From positions 1 through 64,000 of the forward strand of contig NZ_BMVK01000016.1 in assembly GCF_014650675.1 (NCBI RefSeq): a stretch of DNA of 64,000 nucleotides. Direction: 5' to 3'. The notes under the pieces were generated by a model. It made no database searches and had not been told where the DNA came from. It was given only the letters and a program-made list of their open reading frames with translations. Below, in pieces: positions 49,926-59,221 of the stretch. The position numbers and the translations under genes were made by a program. Source of the DNA: Streptomyces anulatus. GTDB lineage: Bacteria; Actinomycetota; Actinomycetes; Streptomycetales; Streptomycetaceae. Position 1 is the first letter of the stretch. Each line of letters begins with the position of its first letter.

Positions 49926-51236
49926 TCAGCCGAGCAGGACCACGTCCGTCTCCGTGCCGGGCTCGACCGAGGTCACGTCCTCGGGCACCACGATCAGCAC
50001 ATCCGCCTGCGCGAGCGCGGCGATCAGATGCGAACCGGAACCGCCGACCGGAGTGACCGTGCCCGCCTCCGCGTCGTAGCGGCCGCGCAGGAACTGACGG
50101 CGGCCGTCCGGCGACGTGAGCGCCTTTTCGGCACTCAGCCGGGCGCGGGCCGTGGGGCGGTGCACGTCGGTGAGGCCCATCAGGGCACGGATGGCGGGGC
50201 GGACGAACAGCTCGAAGGAGACGTAACTGGAGACCGGATTGCCCGGCAGGGCCAGCAGCGGGGTGTGGTCCGGGCCGATCGAGCCGAAGCCCTGCGGCTT
50301 GCCGGGCTGCATGGCGAGCTTGCGGAACTCGACCCCGCCGCCCGGCTCGTCCTCGTCCCCGACGGAGGACAGCGCCTCCTTGACCACGTCGTACGCGCCG
50401 ACGCTGACACCCCCCGTGGTGACGACGATGTCCGCGCGGATCAGCTGGTCCTCGATCGTGGCGCGCAGCGTCTCGGCGTCGTCGGCCACCGCGCCGACCC
50501 GGTAGGCGATGGCTCCGGCGTCCCGGGCCGCGGCCGTCAGCGCGAAGCTGTTGGAGTCGTAGATCTGGCCGCCGGTCAGCTGCTCGCCGGGCTGGACCAG
50601 TTCGCTGCCGGTGGACAGGACGACCACGCGGGGGCGGGGCCGTACGACCACGGTGGCGCAGCCGATCGCCGCGAGCAGCCCGATCTGCGGCGGGCCGACG
50701 ACCGACCCGGCGGCCAGGGCCAGGTCGCCCGGCTTGACGTCGCTGCCGCGCTCGCGCACATGCGCGCCGGCCACGACGGGCCGGTGCACCCTGACCTCGC
50801 CGGTGGCGTCCTCGGGCGCGTCGCTGTGGGCGCGCATGGCGGCGGCCGGACCCTCGCCCGTGCCGCCGTCGGTCCACTCGACCGGGACCACGGCCTCTGC
50901 GCCGGCGGGCAGCGGCGCGCCCGTCATGATGCGGGCGGCCTGTCCCGGTCCCACGACCTGATCGTCGGCGAGCCCCGCACTGCCCGCGGCGACGTCGCCG
51001 ATGACGGTGAGGACCGCGGGGAACTCCTCGCTGGCGCCCTCGACATCGGCGATCCGGACCGCGTAACCGTCCATGGAGCTGTTGTCGAACGGCGGCAGCG
51101 CCACCTCGACGACGACGTCCTTGACGAGAACGCAGCCCTGGGCGTCCGGCAGCTGCAGCTCGATGGGCTCCAGCGGCCTCACCGAGGCGAGGATGTCGTC
51201 CAGGTGCTCGTCCACCGACCAGATCGTGCGGCTCAC
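49926..51236 (-). CDS. glp: Gephyrin-like molybdotransferase Glp (MoeA family)
   Basis: The 436-aa protein has all MoeA parts: domain III-like N-terminus (DAQGCVLVKDVVVEVALPPFDNSSMDGYA, the PFxNSxMDGYA motif), the MPT-binding IVTTGGVSVGAYDVVKEAL, and the C-terminal domain IV (GRRQFLRGRYDAEAGTV). MoeA inserts molybdate. Actinobacterial Glp homologues also bind FtsZ and the membrane receptor GlpR/SepX. The start is GTG 51236, placed 4 bp after the galU stop; AGGAG lies 12 nt before the GTG. Both metabolic and division roles are plausible, and motifs cannot separate them. Confidence 0.9.
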   Translation of the reverse strand: MSRTIWSVDEHLDDILASVRPLEPIELQLPDAQGCVLVKDVVVEVALPPFDNSSMDGYAVRIADVEGASEEFPAVLTVIGDVAAGSAGLADDQVVGPGQAARIMTGAPLPAGAEAVVPVEWTDGGTGEGPAAAMRAHSDAPEDATGEVRVHRPVVAGAHVRERGSDVKPGDLALAAGSVVGPPQIGLLAAIGCATVVVRPRPRVVVLSTGSELVQPGEQLTGGQIYDSNSFALTAAARDAGAIAYRVGAVADDAETLRATIEDQLIRADIVVTTGGVSVGAYDVVKEALSSVGDEDEPGGGVEFRKLAMQPGKPQGFGSIGPDHTPLLALPGNPVSSYVSFELFVRPAIRALMGLTDVHRPTARARLSAEKALTSPDGRRQFLRGRYDAEAGTVTPVGGSGSHLIAALAQADVLIVVPEDVTSVEPGTETDVVLLG

Positions 51237-51240
51237 GGGG

Positions 51241-52143
51241 TTACATCTCCTCAGCGACGTACTTGCGCAGCCAGGTCCGGAAGTCCGGCCCCAGGTCTTC
51301 ACGTTCGCACGCCAGTCTGACAATGGCGCGCAGATAGTCGCTGCGGTCGCCGGTGTCATAGCGGCGGCCCTTGAAGACGACGCCGTGCACGGGGCCGCCG
51401 ATCTTCTCGTCCGCGGCGAGCAGCTGAAGCGCGTCGGTGAGCTGGATCTCGCCGCCGCGGCCCGGCTCGGTGTGTCGCAGTATTTCGAAGACAGCGGGGT
51501 CCAGGACGTATCGGCCGATGATGGCGAGGTTGCTGGGGGCGTCGGCCGGGTCCGGCTTCTCGACCAGGTCGGTGATGCGGACCACGTCGCCGTCGACGGT
51601 GGCGTCCGCGGCGGCGCAGCCGTAGAGGTGGACCTGCGAGGGGTCGACCTCCATCAGCGCGATGACGCTGCCGCCCTCACGCTCCTGGACCTCGACCATC
51701 CGGGCCAGCAGCGCGTCGCGCGGGTCGATCAGGTCGTCGCCGAGCAGCACCGCGAAGGGCTGGTCGCCCACGTGCGGGGCGGCGCACAGCACGGCGTGCC
51801 CGAGGCCGCGGGGGTCGCCCTGGCGTACGTAGTGCATGGTGGCCAGGTCGCTGGACTCCTGGACCTTGGCGAGGCGTTCGGCGTCGCCCTTGCGGGTGAG
51901 CGCGGATTCCAGCTCGTAGTTGCGGTCGAAGTGGTCCTCGAGCGGTCGCTTGTTGCGGCCGGTGATCATCAGCACGTCGGAGAGGCCCGCCGCCACGGCT
52001 TCTTCGACGACATACTGGATGGCCGGCTTGTCGACGACAGGCAGCATCTCTTTGGGAGTGGCCTTCGTAGCGGGCAGGAACCGGGTGCCGAGACCTGCTG
52101 CCGGGATGACGGCCTTGCTGATCCTGGGGTGCGACTGAGTCAT
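51241..52143 (-). CDS. galU: UTP-glucose-1-phosphate uridylyltransferase
   Basis: The 300-aa protein begins RISKAVIPAAGLGTRFLPATKATPKEML, the nucleotide-binding GxGTRFLPxTKxxPKEM motif of GalU. It continues with VLLGDDLIDPRD (metal-binding Asp) and GEIQLTDALQLLAADE near the end. It makes UDP-glucose for wall and capsule sugars. It is the first gene of the glp/moaC/mog unit and overlaps none of the neighbours. Confidence 0.95.
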   Translation of the reverse strand: MTQSHPRISKAVIPAAGLGTRFLPATKATPKEMLPVVDKPAIQYVVEEAVAAGLSDVLMITGRNKRPLEDHFDRNYELESALTRKGDAERLAKVQESSDLATMHYVRQGDPRGLGHAVLCAAPHVGDQPFAVLLGDDLIDPRDALLARMVEVQEREGGSVIALMEVDPSQVHLYGCAAADATVDGDVVRITDLVEKPDPADAPSNLAIIGRYVLDPAVFEILRHTEPGRGGEIQLTDALQLLAADEKIGGPVHGVVFKGRRYDTGDRSDYLRAIVRLACEREDLGPDFRTWLRKYVAEEM

Positions 52144-52206
52144 GTGCAGACCTTAGCGGCTACACACGGCCGGAAGCTGATATTCCGGTTAACTTCGTCC
52201 TTAAAT

Positions 52207-52842
52207 ATGCCCATACGAGAATCGTGCGAGTCACCATTGAACACCGACAAGTCCGGAAAGGCGTCCGCGAAGAGCTCCCTGCGGCGCGAACTGCTCGCCG
52301 CGCGGGCCCTCCTGACGAAGGAGGACGCCGCCCGGACCGCCGCGGTTCTGGCCGAGGCCGCCCTGTGCCTGCCCGAACTGGCCGACGCCCGTACGGTCGC
52401 CGCGTACGTCTCCGTGGGGCGCGAACCGGGCACCCGTGCCCTCCTGGAAGCGCTGCGCGGGCGTGGCGTGCGGGTGCTGCTGCCGGTCCTCCTCGCCGAC
52501 AACGACCTGGACTGGGCGGCCTACGAGGGCCCGGAGCACCTGCTCCCGGCCGGGCGGGGGCTCCTTGAGCCGGACGGCCCGCGTCTGGGCCCCGCCGCCG
52601 TCCTGGACGCCGACGCGGTGCTGCTGCCCGGCCTCGCGGTGGACGGGGCCGGGATGCGGCTGGGGCGGGGCGGCGGCAGCTACGACCGGGTGCTGGCCCG
52701 GCTGACGGCCGCCGGGGCGCACCCTTCGCTCGTCGTGCTGCTGTACGACGACGAGGTGGTCGCGCGGGTCCCCTCGGAACCGCACGACCACCCCGTGGAC
52801 GCGGTGGTCACACCGGCCGGAGCACGGCGCTTCGCTTCATGA
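52207..52842 (+). CDS. 5-formyltetrahydrofolate cyclo-ligase
   Basis: The protein has the MTHFS pattern: basic AKSSLRRELLAARALLT at the start, VAAYVSVGREPGTRALLEAL, and the ATP/folate motif MRLGRGGGSYDRVLARL, with DHPVDAVVTPAG closing. It converts 5-formyl-THF to 5,10-methenyl-THF using ATP. ATG 52207 gives 211 aa; a TTG at 52237 gives 201 aa and removes ten residues without family similarity. No clear RBS decides. It is divergent from galU. Confidence 0.88.
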   Translation: MPIRESCESPLNTDKSGKASAKSSLRRELLAARALLTKEDAARTAAVLAEAALCLPELADARTVAAYVSVGREPGTRALLEALRGRGVRVLLPVLLADNDLDWAAYEGPEHLLPAGRGLLEPDGPRLGPAAVLDADAVLLPGLAVDGAGMRLGRGGGSYDRVLARLTAAGAHPSLVVLLYDDEVVARVPSEPHDHPVDAVVTPAGARRFAS

Positions 52843-52855
52843 GTCGCCCTCCACA

Positions 52856-52901
52856 CCGAAGCCCCCTTGTGGCTCACGCGTGAGCTACAAGGGGGCTTCG
52901 G
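52856..52901. terminator. Bidirectional terminator, long palindrome
   Basis: Outer arms CCGAAGCCCCCTTGT (52856-52870) and complement (52887-52901) enclose a second inverted repeat GCTCAC-GC-GTGAGC. It lies between two convergent genes (cyclo-ligase and penicillin acylase). Confidence 0.85.
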
Positions 52902-52907
52902 TAAGCC

Positions 52908-55652
52908 CTACGGTTTCAGCGTCAGCGTGTCGACGGTGGACGCGTCGACCGCTTCCTTCCCGAAGGACCAGTCGAGCAGCTCACCGTCGACCCACTTGTC
53001 GGTCTGGTCGGTGTAGTGCGCGTTGAAGGCGTGTCCGGAGGCTCCGCTGAGGTTGATCCAGCGGGACTTGTCCCAGTCCCCCACGTTGACGACCATCCGC
53101 ATCGACGGCACCCAGACGACGTCGTAGCCGCCGGCCGCGTTCCAGCCGGTGGCGTTGACGGCCGCTTCGCCGCCGCCGAGGTTCCAGGGGCCACGGTTGA
53201 GCGCCCGCTGGAGCAGGCCGGGACCTTCGGTGCCGAGCGTCTGGTTCTTCAGCGTGAGCCGGTGCAGCCGGCCCCAGCTCCAGGTGGAGATGTTCTTGCC
53301 GAGCTTGGAGGTCAGCTCCCAGCGGGCGTCCTCCATCGCCCGGGCGAACAAGTCGTCCCGGCTCTCCAGGGCGTCCTCGCGGCCCCGGGCGGGCGCCTTC
53401 CACCACTCGTTGTCCTGGTCGTCCACGATGCCGCGGACCACCTGGAACCAGCGGTCGCCGCCGTCCGGCTGCGCGGTGTCGCCATCGCGCTGGCCGCACT
53501 CGCGGACGAGCTTCTTCTGCTGGTCGGCCGGGCCGCTGTTCTTGGCCGGCGGCACGTTGAGGCAGTCGCCCTCGACCCGCATCTCCTTGGGGAGCTTGTT
53601 GCCGAAGGCGAGCTTCAGGATGTTGCGCCAGACGCCGTTGAAGTACGCGGCGGCGGCCGAGTCGGGCTCCTGGGTGTAGTCCCAGCCCTCCAGCAGCTTC
53701 TGGGCCTCGCGGACGCTCGGGTCGGAGATGTTGATCTTCTTCAGCTCGGGCACCAGCAGCGCGGCGATCTCGCTGAAGTTGTCCATCTGCATCTTCTGCA
53801 TGTCATCGGTCGAGACCTTCTCGCCGCCCTTGATCTTCTGGGTCAGGAGGTCGTTGATCCGCTGACTGCGGGCGCCGTAGCCCCAGTCCTTGGTCAGGAG
53901 GTGGGGGTACTTCTTCTCGTCGATGACGGCCTGGTTGGCGGTGACGATGAAGCCGCGGTCCGGGTTGTACTCGTAGGGCAGCTCGTCGAAGGGGATGTAT
54001 CCCTTCCACGCGTACTTCGGGTCCCAGCCCGGGGCCGGCGCCGTTCCGTCGTAGCCCTCGGAGCGGACCGGGATCTTGCCGGGGGCCTGGTAGCCGATGT
54101 TGCCGTCGGTGTCGGCGTAGATGAGGTTCTGCGAGGGGACCTCGAAGTACTCGGCGGCCTTCCGGAAGGTGGTGAAGTCCTTGGCCCGGTTGAGCGCGAA
54201 GACGGCGTCCATCGACTTGCCGGGCTCCAGCGCGGTCCACTTCAGCGCCACCGCGTAGCCGTCGGCCCGGTCGGGGGCCGCGTTGCTGACGGGGGCCTTC
54301 TGGCCGACCTTGTCGAGTTCCTTGCTGCGGTCGGAGACCAGGGGGCCGTTGTTCGTCTCGCGGACGGTGATGGTCCGGTCCCTGCCGCCGGCGACCTTGA
54401 TGGTCTCCTCGCGGGTCTTGAAGGACTTGGTCCTGCCGTCGTACAGGTAGCCGTCGCCGGAGACCTTCTCCAGGAAGAGGTCGGTGACGTCGGCGCCCAG
54501 GTTGGTGAGGCCCCAGGCGATGTCCTGGTTGTGGCCGATGATCACACCGGGCATGCCGGAGAACGTGTAGCCGGCCGTGTCGTACTGGCAGGTCTTGGAG
54601 AGCTCCCGGCAGTGCAGGCCCATCTGGTACCAGAGGGAGGGCAGCATCGGCGCGAGGTGCGGGTCGTTCGCGAGCAGCGCCTTGCCGGAGGTCGTGTGCT
54701 CTCCGGAGACGACCCAGGAGTTCGAGCCGATGCCGTTGCCGTTCGGGCCGAGCAGCGCCGGGATCTCGTCGAGAGTGTCCGAGAGGGCGGACATCTGGGT
54801 GTTCAGGCCATCGGTGGCACCCTCGGGGGTCGACGATCCGATGCTGTCCGACGGGGTCGCCTCGGGGTCGAACTTCCCGGTGACCGGGGAGATCGCACCC
54901 TGCTCGACGATCGGCTTGTGCTGCTTGTACGGGTAGCCGGGGTACAGGTCCTCGATCTGGTCCTTGTCGAGGCGGCTGGTCAGCAGCGAACGGTCGATCT
55001 CGTCCTGCATGTTGCCGCGCAGGTCCCAGGCCATCGCCTTCAGCCACGCGACCGAGTCGACCGGGGTCCACTCGCCGGGCTTGTAGTCGTTGGTCAGCCC
55101 CAGCGCCGCGTACTCGACCGAGATGTCCCGGCCTTCCTTGCCCTTCAGATACGCGTTGACGCCCTCCGCGTACGACTGGAGGTTCTTCTTGGTGCTCCCG
55201 TCCAGAACCTCGTCGTACTCCTTCTGCGCCACCTGCCGCCAGCCGAGCGTGCGCAGGAAGGAATCGGTCTCCACCTGTCCGGAACCGAACATCTCGGAGA
55301 GCCGACCGGACGTCATGTGCCGCCGGACGTCCATCTCCCAGAAGCGGTCCTGGGCCTGGACGAAGCCCTGGGCGCGGAAGAGGTCGGCGTCGGAGTCCGC
55401 GTAGATCTGCGGGATTCCGTAGGAGTCGCGTTTGACCTCGACGTCGCCGGAAAGGCCGTCGAGAGTCATCGATCCGGTGGTCTGCGGGTACGAGGCCCGC
55501 ACGGTGGATACGGACCAGTACGCCCCGTATCCGACACCCGCGACGAGCGCCAGCACCAGGACGAGCACGATCAGGCGGGCGCGTCGCCCCTTCTTCCTGC
55601 CGGGCTTCTTCGCGTCGGAAGGGCCGGAAGAGGCGGTTGTGTTGGCGGGCAT
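52908..55652 (-). CDS. Penicillin acylase family Ntn-hydrolase, secreted or membrane-anchored
   Basis: The 914-aa preproprotein has a basic N-terminus with a membrane segment (RRARLIVLVLVLALVAGVGY). An alpha-chain-like part (VKRDSYGIPQIYADSDADLF) and a spacer follow, then the new N-terminal nucleophile Ser in NGIGSNSWVVSG. The beta chain continues with TSGKALLANDPHLAPMLPSLW. Enzymes of this family hydrolyse amide bonds of beta-lactams or of acyl-homoserine lactones. Which is not readable. Start ATG 55652 has AAGGA 5 nt upstream. The region 55700-55860 to its right is the divergent promoter gap. Confidence 0.92.
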   Translation of the reverse strand: MPANTTASSGPSDAKKPGRKKGRRARLIVLVLVLALVAGVGYGAYWSVSTVRASYPQTTGSMTLDGLSGDVEVKRDSYGIPQIYADSDADLFRAQGFVQAQDRFWEMDVRRHMTSGRLSEMFGSGQVETDSFLRTLGWRQVAQKEYDEVLDGSTKKNLQSYAEGVNAYLKGKEGRDISVEYAALGLTNDYKPGEWTPVDSVAWLKAMAWDLRGNMQDEIDRSLLTSRLDKDQIEDLYPGYPYKQHKPIVEQGAISPVTGKFDPEATPSDSIGSSTPEGATDGLNTQMSALSDTLDEIPALLGPNGNGIGSNSWVVSGEHTTSGKALLANDPHLAPMLPSLWYQMGLHCRELSKTCQYDTAGYTFSGMPGVIIGHNQDIAWGLTNLGADVTDLFLEKVSGDGYLYDGRTKSFKTREETIKVAGGRDRTITVRETNNGPLVSDRSKELDKVGQKAPVSNAAPDRADGYAVALKWTALEPGKSMDAVFALNRAKDFTTFRKAAEYFEVPSQNLIYADTDGNIGYQAPGKIPVRSEGYDGTAPAPGWDPKYAWKGYIPFDELPYEYNPDRGFIVTANQAVIDEKKYPHLLTKDWGYGARSQRINDLLTQKIKGGEKVSTDDMQKMQMDNFSEIAALLVPELKKINISDPSVREAQKLLEGWDYTQEPDSAAAAYFNGVWRNILKLAFGNKLPKEMRVEGDCLNVPPAKNSGPADQQKKLVRECGQRDGDTAQPDGGDRWFQVVRGIVDDQDNEWWKAPARGREDALESRDDLFARAMEDARWELTSKLGKNISTWSWGRLHRLTLKNQTLGTEGPGLLQRALNRGPWNLGGGEAAVNATGWNAAGGYDVVWVPSMRMVVNVGDWDKSRWINLSGASGHAFNAHYTDQTDKWVDGELLDWSFGKEAVDASTVDTLTLKP

Positions 55653-55869
55653 CGCTGTCCTTCGAGGGGCAGGGTGGTCCTGGGAGTGCAGGAGCAACCA
55701 TAGGCGCAGCGGAGAAGCCACTCGGACGCGGTATGGGGATGCATCCATTTGCGTCTTCCTCGTACGAACACTCGAACCCGTCAAGAAATCGTTAAAGATT
55801 AGGTAAGGTAACGAAGTAACTGGCTGCCGGAGGACGATCCGGCAGGCGCACGCAGGGAAGGAACGGACC

Positions 55870-57531
55870 CTGACTGTCCACGCGCTCAACGAACTCCTGC
55901 TCGTCTGCTCGCTCGTCCTGCTCGTCGCCGTGGCGGCGGTGCGGATCTCCTCGCGCAGCGGACTCCCCAGCCTGCTCCTGTATCTCGGCATCGGGATCGC
56001 CCTGGGGCAGGACGGCATCTTCGACGTCAAGTTCGACAACGCCGAGCTGACGCAGGTGTTCGGCTACGCCGCACTGGTCGTCATCCTGGCCGAGGGCGGA
56101 CTCGGGGCGAAGTGGAAAGAAGTCAGACCCGTCCTGCCCGCGGCCGCGGTGATCTCGACCGTCGGCGTCGGCATCAGCGTGGGCATCACCGCCGCCGCCG
56201 CGCACTACCTGGTCGGGCTGGACTGGCGCCAGGCCCTCATCATCGGCGCGGTCGTCTCCTCGACCGACGCGGCGGCCGTCTTCTCCGTGCTGCGCAGGGT
56301 TCCCCTGCCGCCCCGGATCACCGGGGTCCTGGAAGCCGAATCGGGCTTCAACGACGCTCCCGTCGTCATCATGGTCGTCGCGTTCTCCGCGGCCGGCCCG
56401 GTGGAGCACTGGTACATCCTGGTCGCGGAGATCGCCATGGAGCTGGCCATCGGCGCCGCGATCGGCATCGCGGTGGGCTGGCTGGGGTCCCTGGGGCTGC
56501 GGCACGTGGCGCTTCCCGCCTCCGGCCTCTACCCGATCGCCGTGATGGCCATCGCCGTCTCCGCGTACGCGGCGGGCGCCATGGCCCACGGCAGCGGGTT
56601 CCTCGCTGTCTATCTGGCCGCGATGATCCTCGGCAACTCCAAGCTGCCGCACTGGCCCGCCACCCGGGGCTTCGCCGACGGGCTCGGCTGGCTGGCCCAG
56701 ATCGGCATGTTCGTGCTGCTCGGTCTGCTGGTCACCCCGCACGACCTGGTCGACGACTTCTGGCCCGCCATCGTCGTGGGCCTGGTGCTGACCATGGTGG
56801 CGCGGCCCCTGTCGGTCTTCCTGAGTCTCGCGCCGTTCCGGCTGCCCGCCCGCGAGAAGGTCCTGATGTCCTGGGCCGGGCTGCGCGGAGCCGTGCCCAT
56901 CGTCCTGGCGACCATTCCGATGGTGTCCGGGGTGGAGGGCAGTACGAGAATCTTCAACATCGTCTTCGTCCTGGTCATCGTCTACACCCTGATCCAGGGC
57001 CCGACGCTGCCCTGGGTCGCGAACAAGCTGAACATCGCCGACGATCCGGCCGAGGCCGCGGACCTGGGCATCGAGTCGGCCCCGCTGGAACGGCTGCGCG
57101 GACACCTGCTGTCGGTCGCCATCCCGACGAAGTCCAAGATGCACGGCGTCGAGGTCGGCGAGCTCCGGCTCCCGGCCGGCGCCGCGGTCACGCTCGTGGT
57201 CCGGGAGGGGAAGAGCTTCGTGCCGTCCCCGGCGACGGTGCTGCGGCGCGGGGACGAGCTGCTGGTGGTGGCCACCGATCCGGTGCGCGACAGGGCGGAG
57301 GAACGACTGCGGGCGGTCGGCGAGGGCGGCAAACTGGCTGGCTGGCTGGGCACGGGCAGATCCCCCGCTTCCGGCGCACCCGGCATGGTGGGACCCCACG
57401 GCGGTTCCGCCATCCCCCAGGCGATGAAGCTGGCCAAGAAGCTCGGCGGTGCCAATACCGGCGCCGGCACCAGTGCCAACGGAAGCGGAAGTGCAAACGG
57501 AAGCGGAAGCGGCACGAAGACCGGTCTCTGA
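55870..57531 (+). CDS. Potassium/proton antiporter (CPA1, NhaP2-like) with RCK_C domain
   Basis: The 553-aa protein has about 12 helices with SSTDAAAVFSVLRRVPLPPR (ion path) and ESGFNDAPVVIMVV, and a C-terminal TrkA_C/RCK_C domain (LRLPAGAAVTLVVREGKSFV). The last 40 residues are Gly/Ser/Asn repeats. CTG 55870 is the only start that keeps the first helix: no ATG, GTG or TTG exists between the stop at 55804 and 55870, and AAGGA lies 7 nt before it. The next GTG (55930) would lose the front of helix 1. It exchanges K+ for H+ at the cell membrane. Confidence 0.88.
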   Translation: MTVHALNELLLVCSLVLLVAVAAVRISSRSGLPSLLLYLGIGIALGQDGIFDVKFDNAELTQVFGYAALVVILAEGGLGAKWKEVRPVLPAAAVISTVGVGISVGITAAAAHYLVGLDWRQALIIGAVVSSTDAAAVFSVLRRVPLPPRITGVLEAESGFNDAPVVIMVVAFSAAGPVEHWYILVAEIAMELAIGAAIGIAVGWLGSLGLRHVALPASGLYPIAVMAIAVSAYAAGAMAHGSGFLAVYLAAMILGNSKLPHWPATRGFADGLGWLAQIGMFVLLGLLVTPHDLVDDFWPAIVVGLVLTMVARPLSVFLSLAPFRLPAREKVLMSWAGLRGAVPIVLATIPMVSGVEGSTRIFNIVFVLVIVYTLIQGPTLPWVANKLNIADDPAEAADLGIESAPLERLRGHLLSVAIPTKSKMHGVEVGELRLPAGAAVTLVVREGKSFVPSPATVLRRGDELLVVATDPVRDRAEERLRAVGEGGKLAGWLGTGRSPASGAPGMVGPHGGSAIPQAMKLAKKLGGANTGAGTSANGSGSANGSGSGTKTGL

Positions 57532-57603
57532 GACTCCTGAGACTCCCTGAGGTGACGCCCCAGGCGACTGCCCCCGGACGCGTCGCAGATCACAGGTCTA
57601 AAC

Positions 57604-57641
57604 GGAAGTCCTGTGCGCAATCACAGGCGCACAGGACTTCC
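57604..57641 (+). terminator. Terminator after the antiporter gene
   Basis: A 15-bp perfect stem (GGAAGTCCTGTGCGC at 57604-57618 with 57627-57641) encloses an 8-nt loop. Confidence 0.85.
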
Positions 57642-57874
57642 TGCCTGTAGCATGAAGGTAAACCTGATCGACCAACTCTGTCTGAAGCAGAGCTGGCGCG
57701 ACCGTATGGCGGTCGTGGTGTCTCTTCGCCCGGCGTTTCTTCGCCGCTTGCAGCGAGTCGCCCGGCATCTACCGCAGTTCCGCGCGAAGAGGACAGCTCT
57801 CGGCCGCTTCCGTCCGGCCCGCCCCACAAGGGCGCCGGGAAGCAGGGCTACCAGGCGGCAGAAAGGCAAGGACC
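57642..57874. other. Leader region before the MFS gene
   Basis: About 230 bp carry a small upstream reading frame from 57652 (MKVNLIDQLCLKQSWRDRM) that continues in a frame of high Arg content. A GACCGTATGGCGGTC hairpin lies at about 57700. It could be a translated leader controlling the MFS gene, or merely a frame. RBS AAGGCAAGGA precedes GTG 57875. Confidence 0.35.
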
Positions 57875-59155
57875 GTGGCAACCACGGTCTCCGACCGCCC
57901 CGGATACGGGCAACTGCTGCGCACCCCCGGTGCGTGGACCTTCCTCCTCCCGGGCTTCGCCGCACGGCAGCCCTTCGCGATGCTCACCATCGGCATCGTC
58001 CTCCTCGTGCAGCACACGACCGGCTCGTACGGCAGCGCGGGCGCCGTCGCGGCGGTCTCCGGCGTCGCCATGGCGCTGTTCGCCCCGCAGAGCGGCAAGC
58101 TCGCCGACCGCTTCGGTCAGCGCGCCGTCCTGCTGCCGGGGGTCCTCCTCCACGCCGCCTCCGTGAGCGCCCTGACCGTACTGGCGCTGGCGGACGCCCC
58201 CCTGTGGGCGCTGTTCGTCGCCGCCGTGCCGACCGGCGCCTCGATCCCGCAGATCGGCCCCATGGTGCGGGCCCGCTGGGCCGCGATGCTGGGGGCGACC
58301 CCCGACCGGCCCGCCTCTCCGCTGATGTCCACCGCGGCCGCGTTCGAGTCGGTGACGGACGAGTTCACGTTCGTCCTCGGCCCGGTGATCGCCACCGCGC
58401 TGTGCACCGGCGTGCACCCGGCGGCCGGACTGATCACGGAAGCCGCTCTGACGCTGGTCGGCGGCCTGTTCTTCGCCGCGCAGCGCGCCACCCAGCCCGC
58501 CCCTCGCAACGCGGCCACCGCTGCCGAACCGCACGCCTCGGCGCTCTCCGTGCCGGGAGTACGCGTCCTGGCCGTCGCCTTCCTGGGCATCGGCGCGGTC
58601 TTCGGCGGGATGCAGGTCTCGCTGACCGCGTTCTCCGAGGAGATCGGCCACCCCGGGGTGAACGGTGTCCTCTACGGGATCTTCGCGGCGGGCAACATGC
58701 TGGCCGGCATCGCCTGCGGAGCCATCGCCTGGAAGAGCAGCCCGCGCCGCCGGCTGGTCGTCGGGTACGTGGCGCTGACCCTGACCGCGTCCGGCCTGTG
58801 GGCCGTGCACTCGGTGCCGCTGCTGGCCGGGCTCGGCCTGCTGGTCGGCCTCTGCATCGCTCCGGCGCTGATCAGCGGCTACACCCTGGTCGAAGCGCTG
58901 GTGCCCGCCACCGCCCGCACCGAGGCCTTCACCTGGCTGACGGGCGCCGTGGCGCTCGGACAGGCGGCGGCCGTGACCGTGGCGGGGCAACTCGCCGACG
59001 CCCATGGTGCGAGCACCGGTTTCCTGGTGCCTCTGGTCGGAACCGCGCTGGCCCTGATGACCCTGCTGGCCCTGCGTTCGCGGCTGAATCCGAAGTCCTC
59101 GGGACGCACCGTGGCACGTGGGATCGGTCACCGCGAGCCGGTCACGGTGGACTGA
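57875..59155 (+). CDS. MFS transporter
   Basis: The 426-aa protein has twelve membrane segments, the motif GKLADRFGQRAVL between helices 2 and 3, and the usual central loop (QRATQPAPRNAATAAEPHA). The family is not resolved beyond the general MFS class. There is no adjacent regulator. GTG 57875 is the supported start. A short upstream reading frame could regulate it. Confidence 0.87.
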   Translation: MATTVSDRPGYGQLLRTPGAWTFLLPGFAARQPFAMLTIGIVLLVQHTTGSYGSAGAVAAVSGVAMALFAPQSGKLADRFGQRAVLLPGVLLHAASVSALTVLALADAPLWALFVAAVPTGASIPQIGPMVRARWAAMLGATPDRPASPLMSTAAAFESVTDEFTFVLGPVIATALCTGVHPAAGLITEAALTLVGGLFFAAQRATQPAPRNAATAAEPHASALSVPGVRVLAVAFLGIGAVFGGMQVSLTAFSEEIGHPGVNGVLYGIFAAGNMLAGIACGAIAWKSSPRRRLVVGYVALTLTASGLWAVHSVPLLAGLGLLVGLCIAPALISGYTLVEALVPATARTEAFTWLTGAVALGQAAAVTVAGQLADAHGASTGFLVPLVGTALALMTLLALRSRLNPKSSGRTVARGIGHREPVTVD

Positions 59156-59185
59156 TTCAACGGAATACGTCAGTATGGACCGTCG

Positions 59186-59212
59186 TTAGCACTCATTGAG
59201 TGAGAGTGCCAG
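59186..59212 (+). promoter_or_regulatory. CIRCE-like element before the FmdB gene
   Basis: TTAGCACTC (59186-59194), a 9-bp spacer and GAGTGCCAG (59204-59212) match the HrcA operator consensus TTAGCACTC-N9-GAGTGCTAA in 16 of 18 bases. It overlaps the RBS (AGGAGGA at 59211). HrcA binding would switch off the following gene until heat shock. Confidence 0.75.
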
Positions 59213-59221
59213 GAGGAGCAA

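Noticed and set aside
53016..55703. Plus-strand ORF of 895 aa opposite the penicillin acylase gene
   Set aside because: Antisense shadow; composition lacks any fold and the acylase motifs on the minus strand are convincing.
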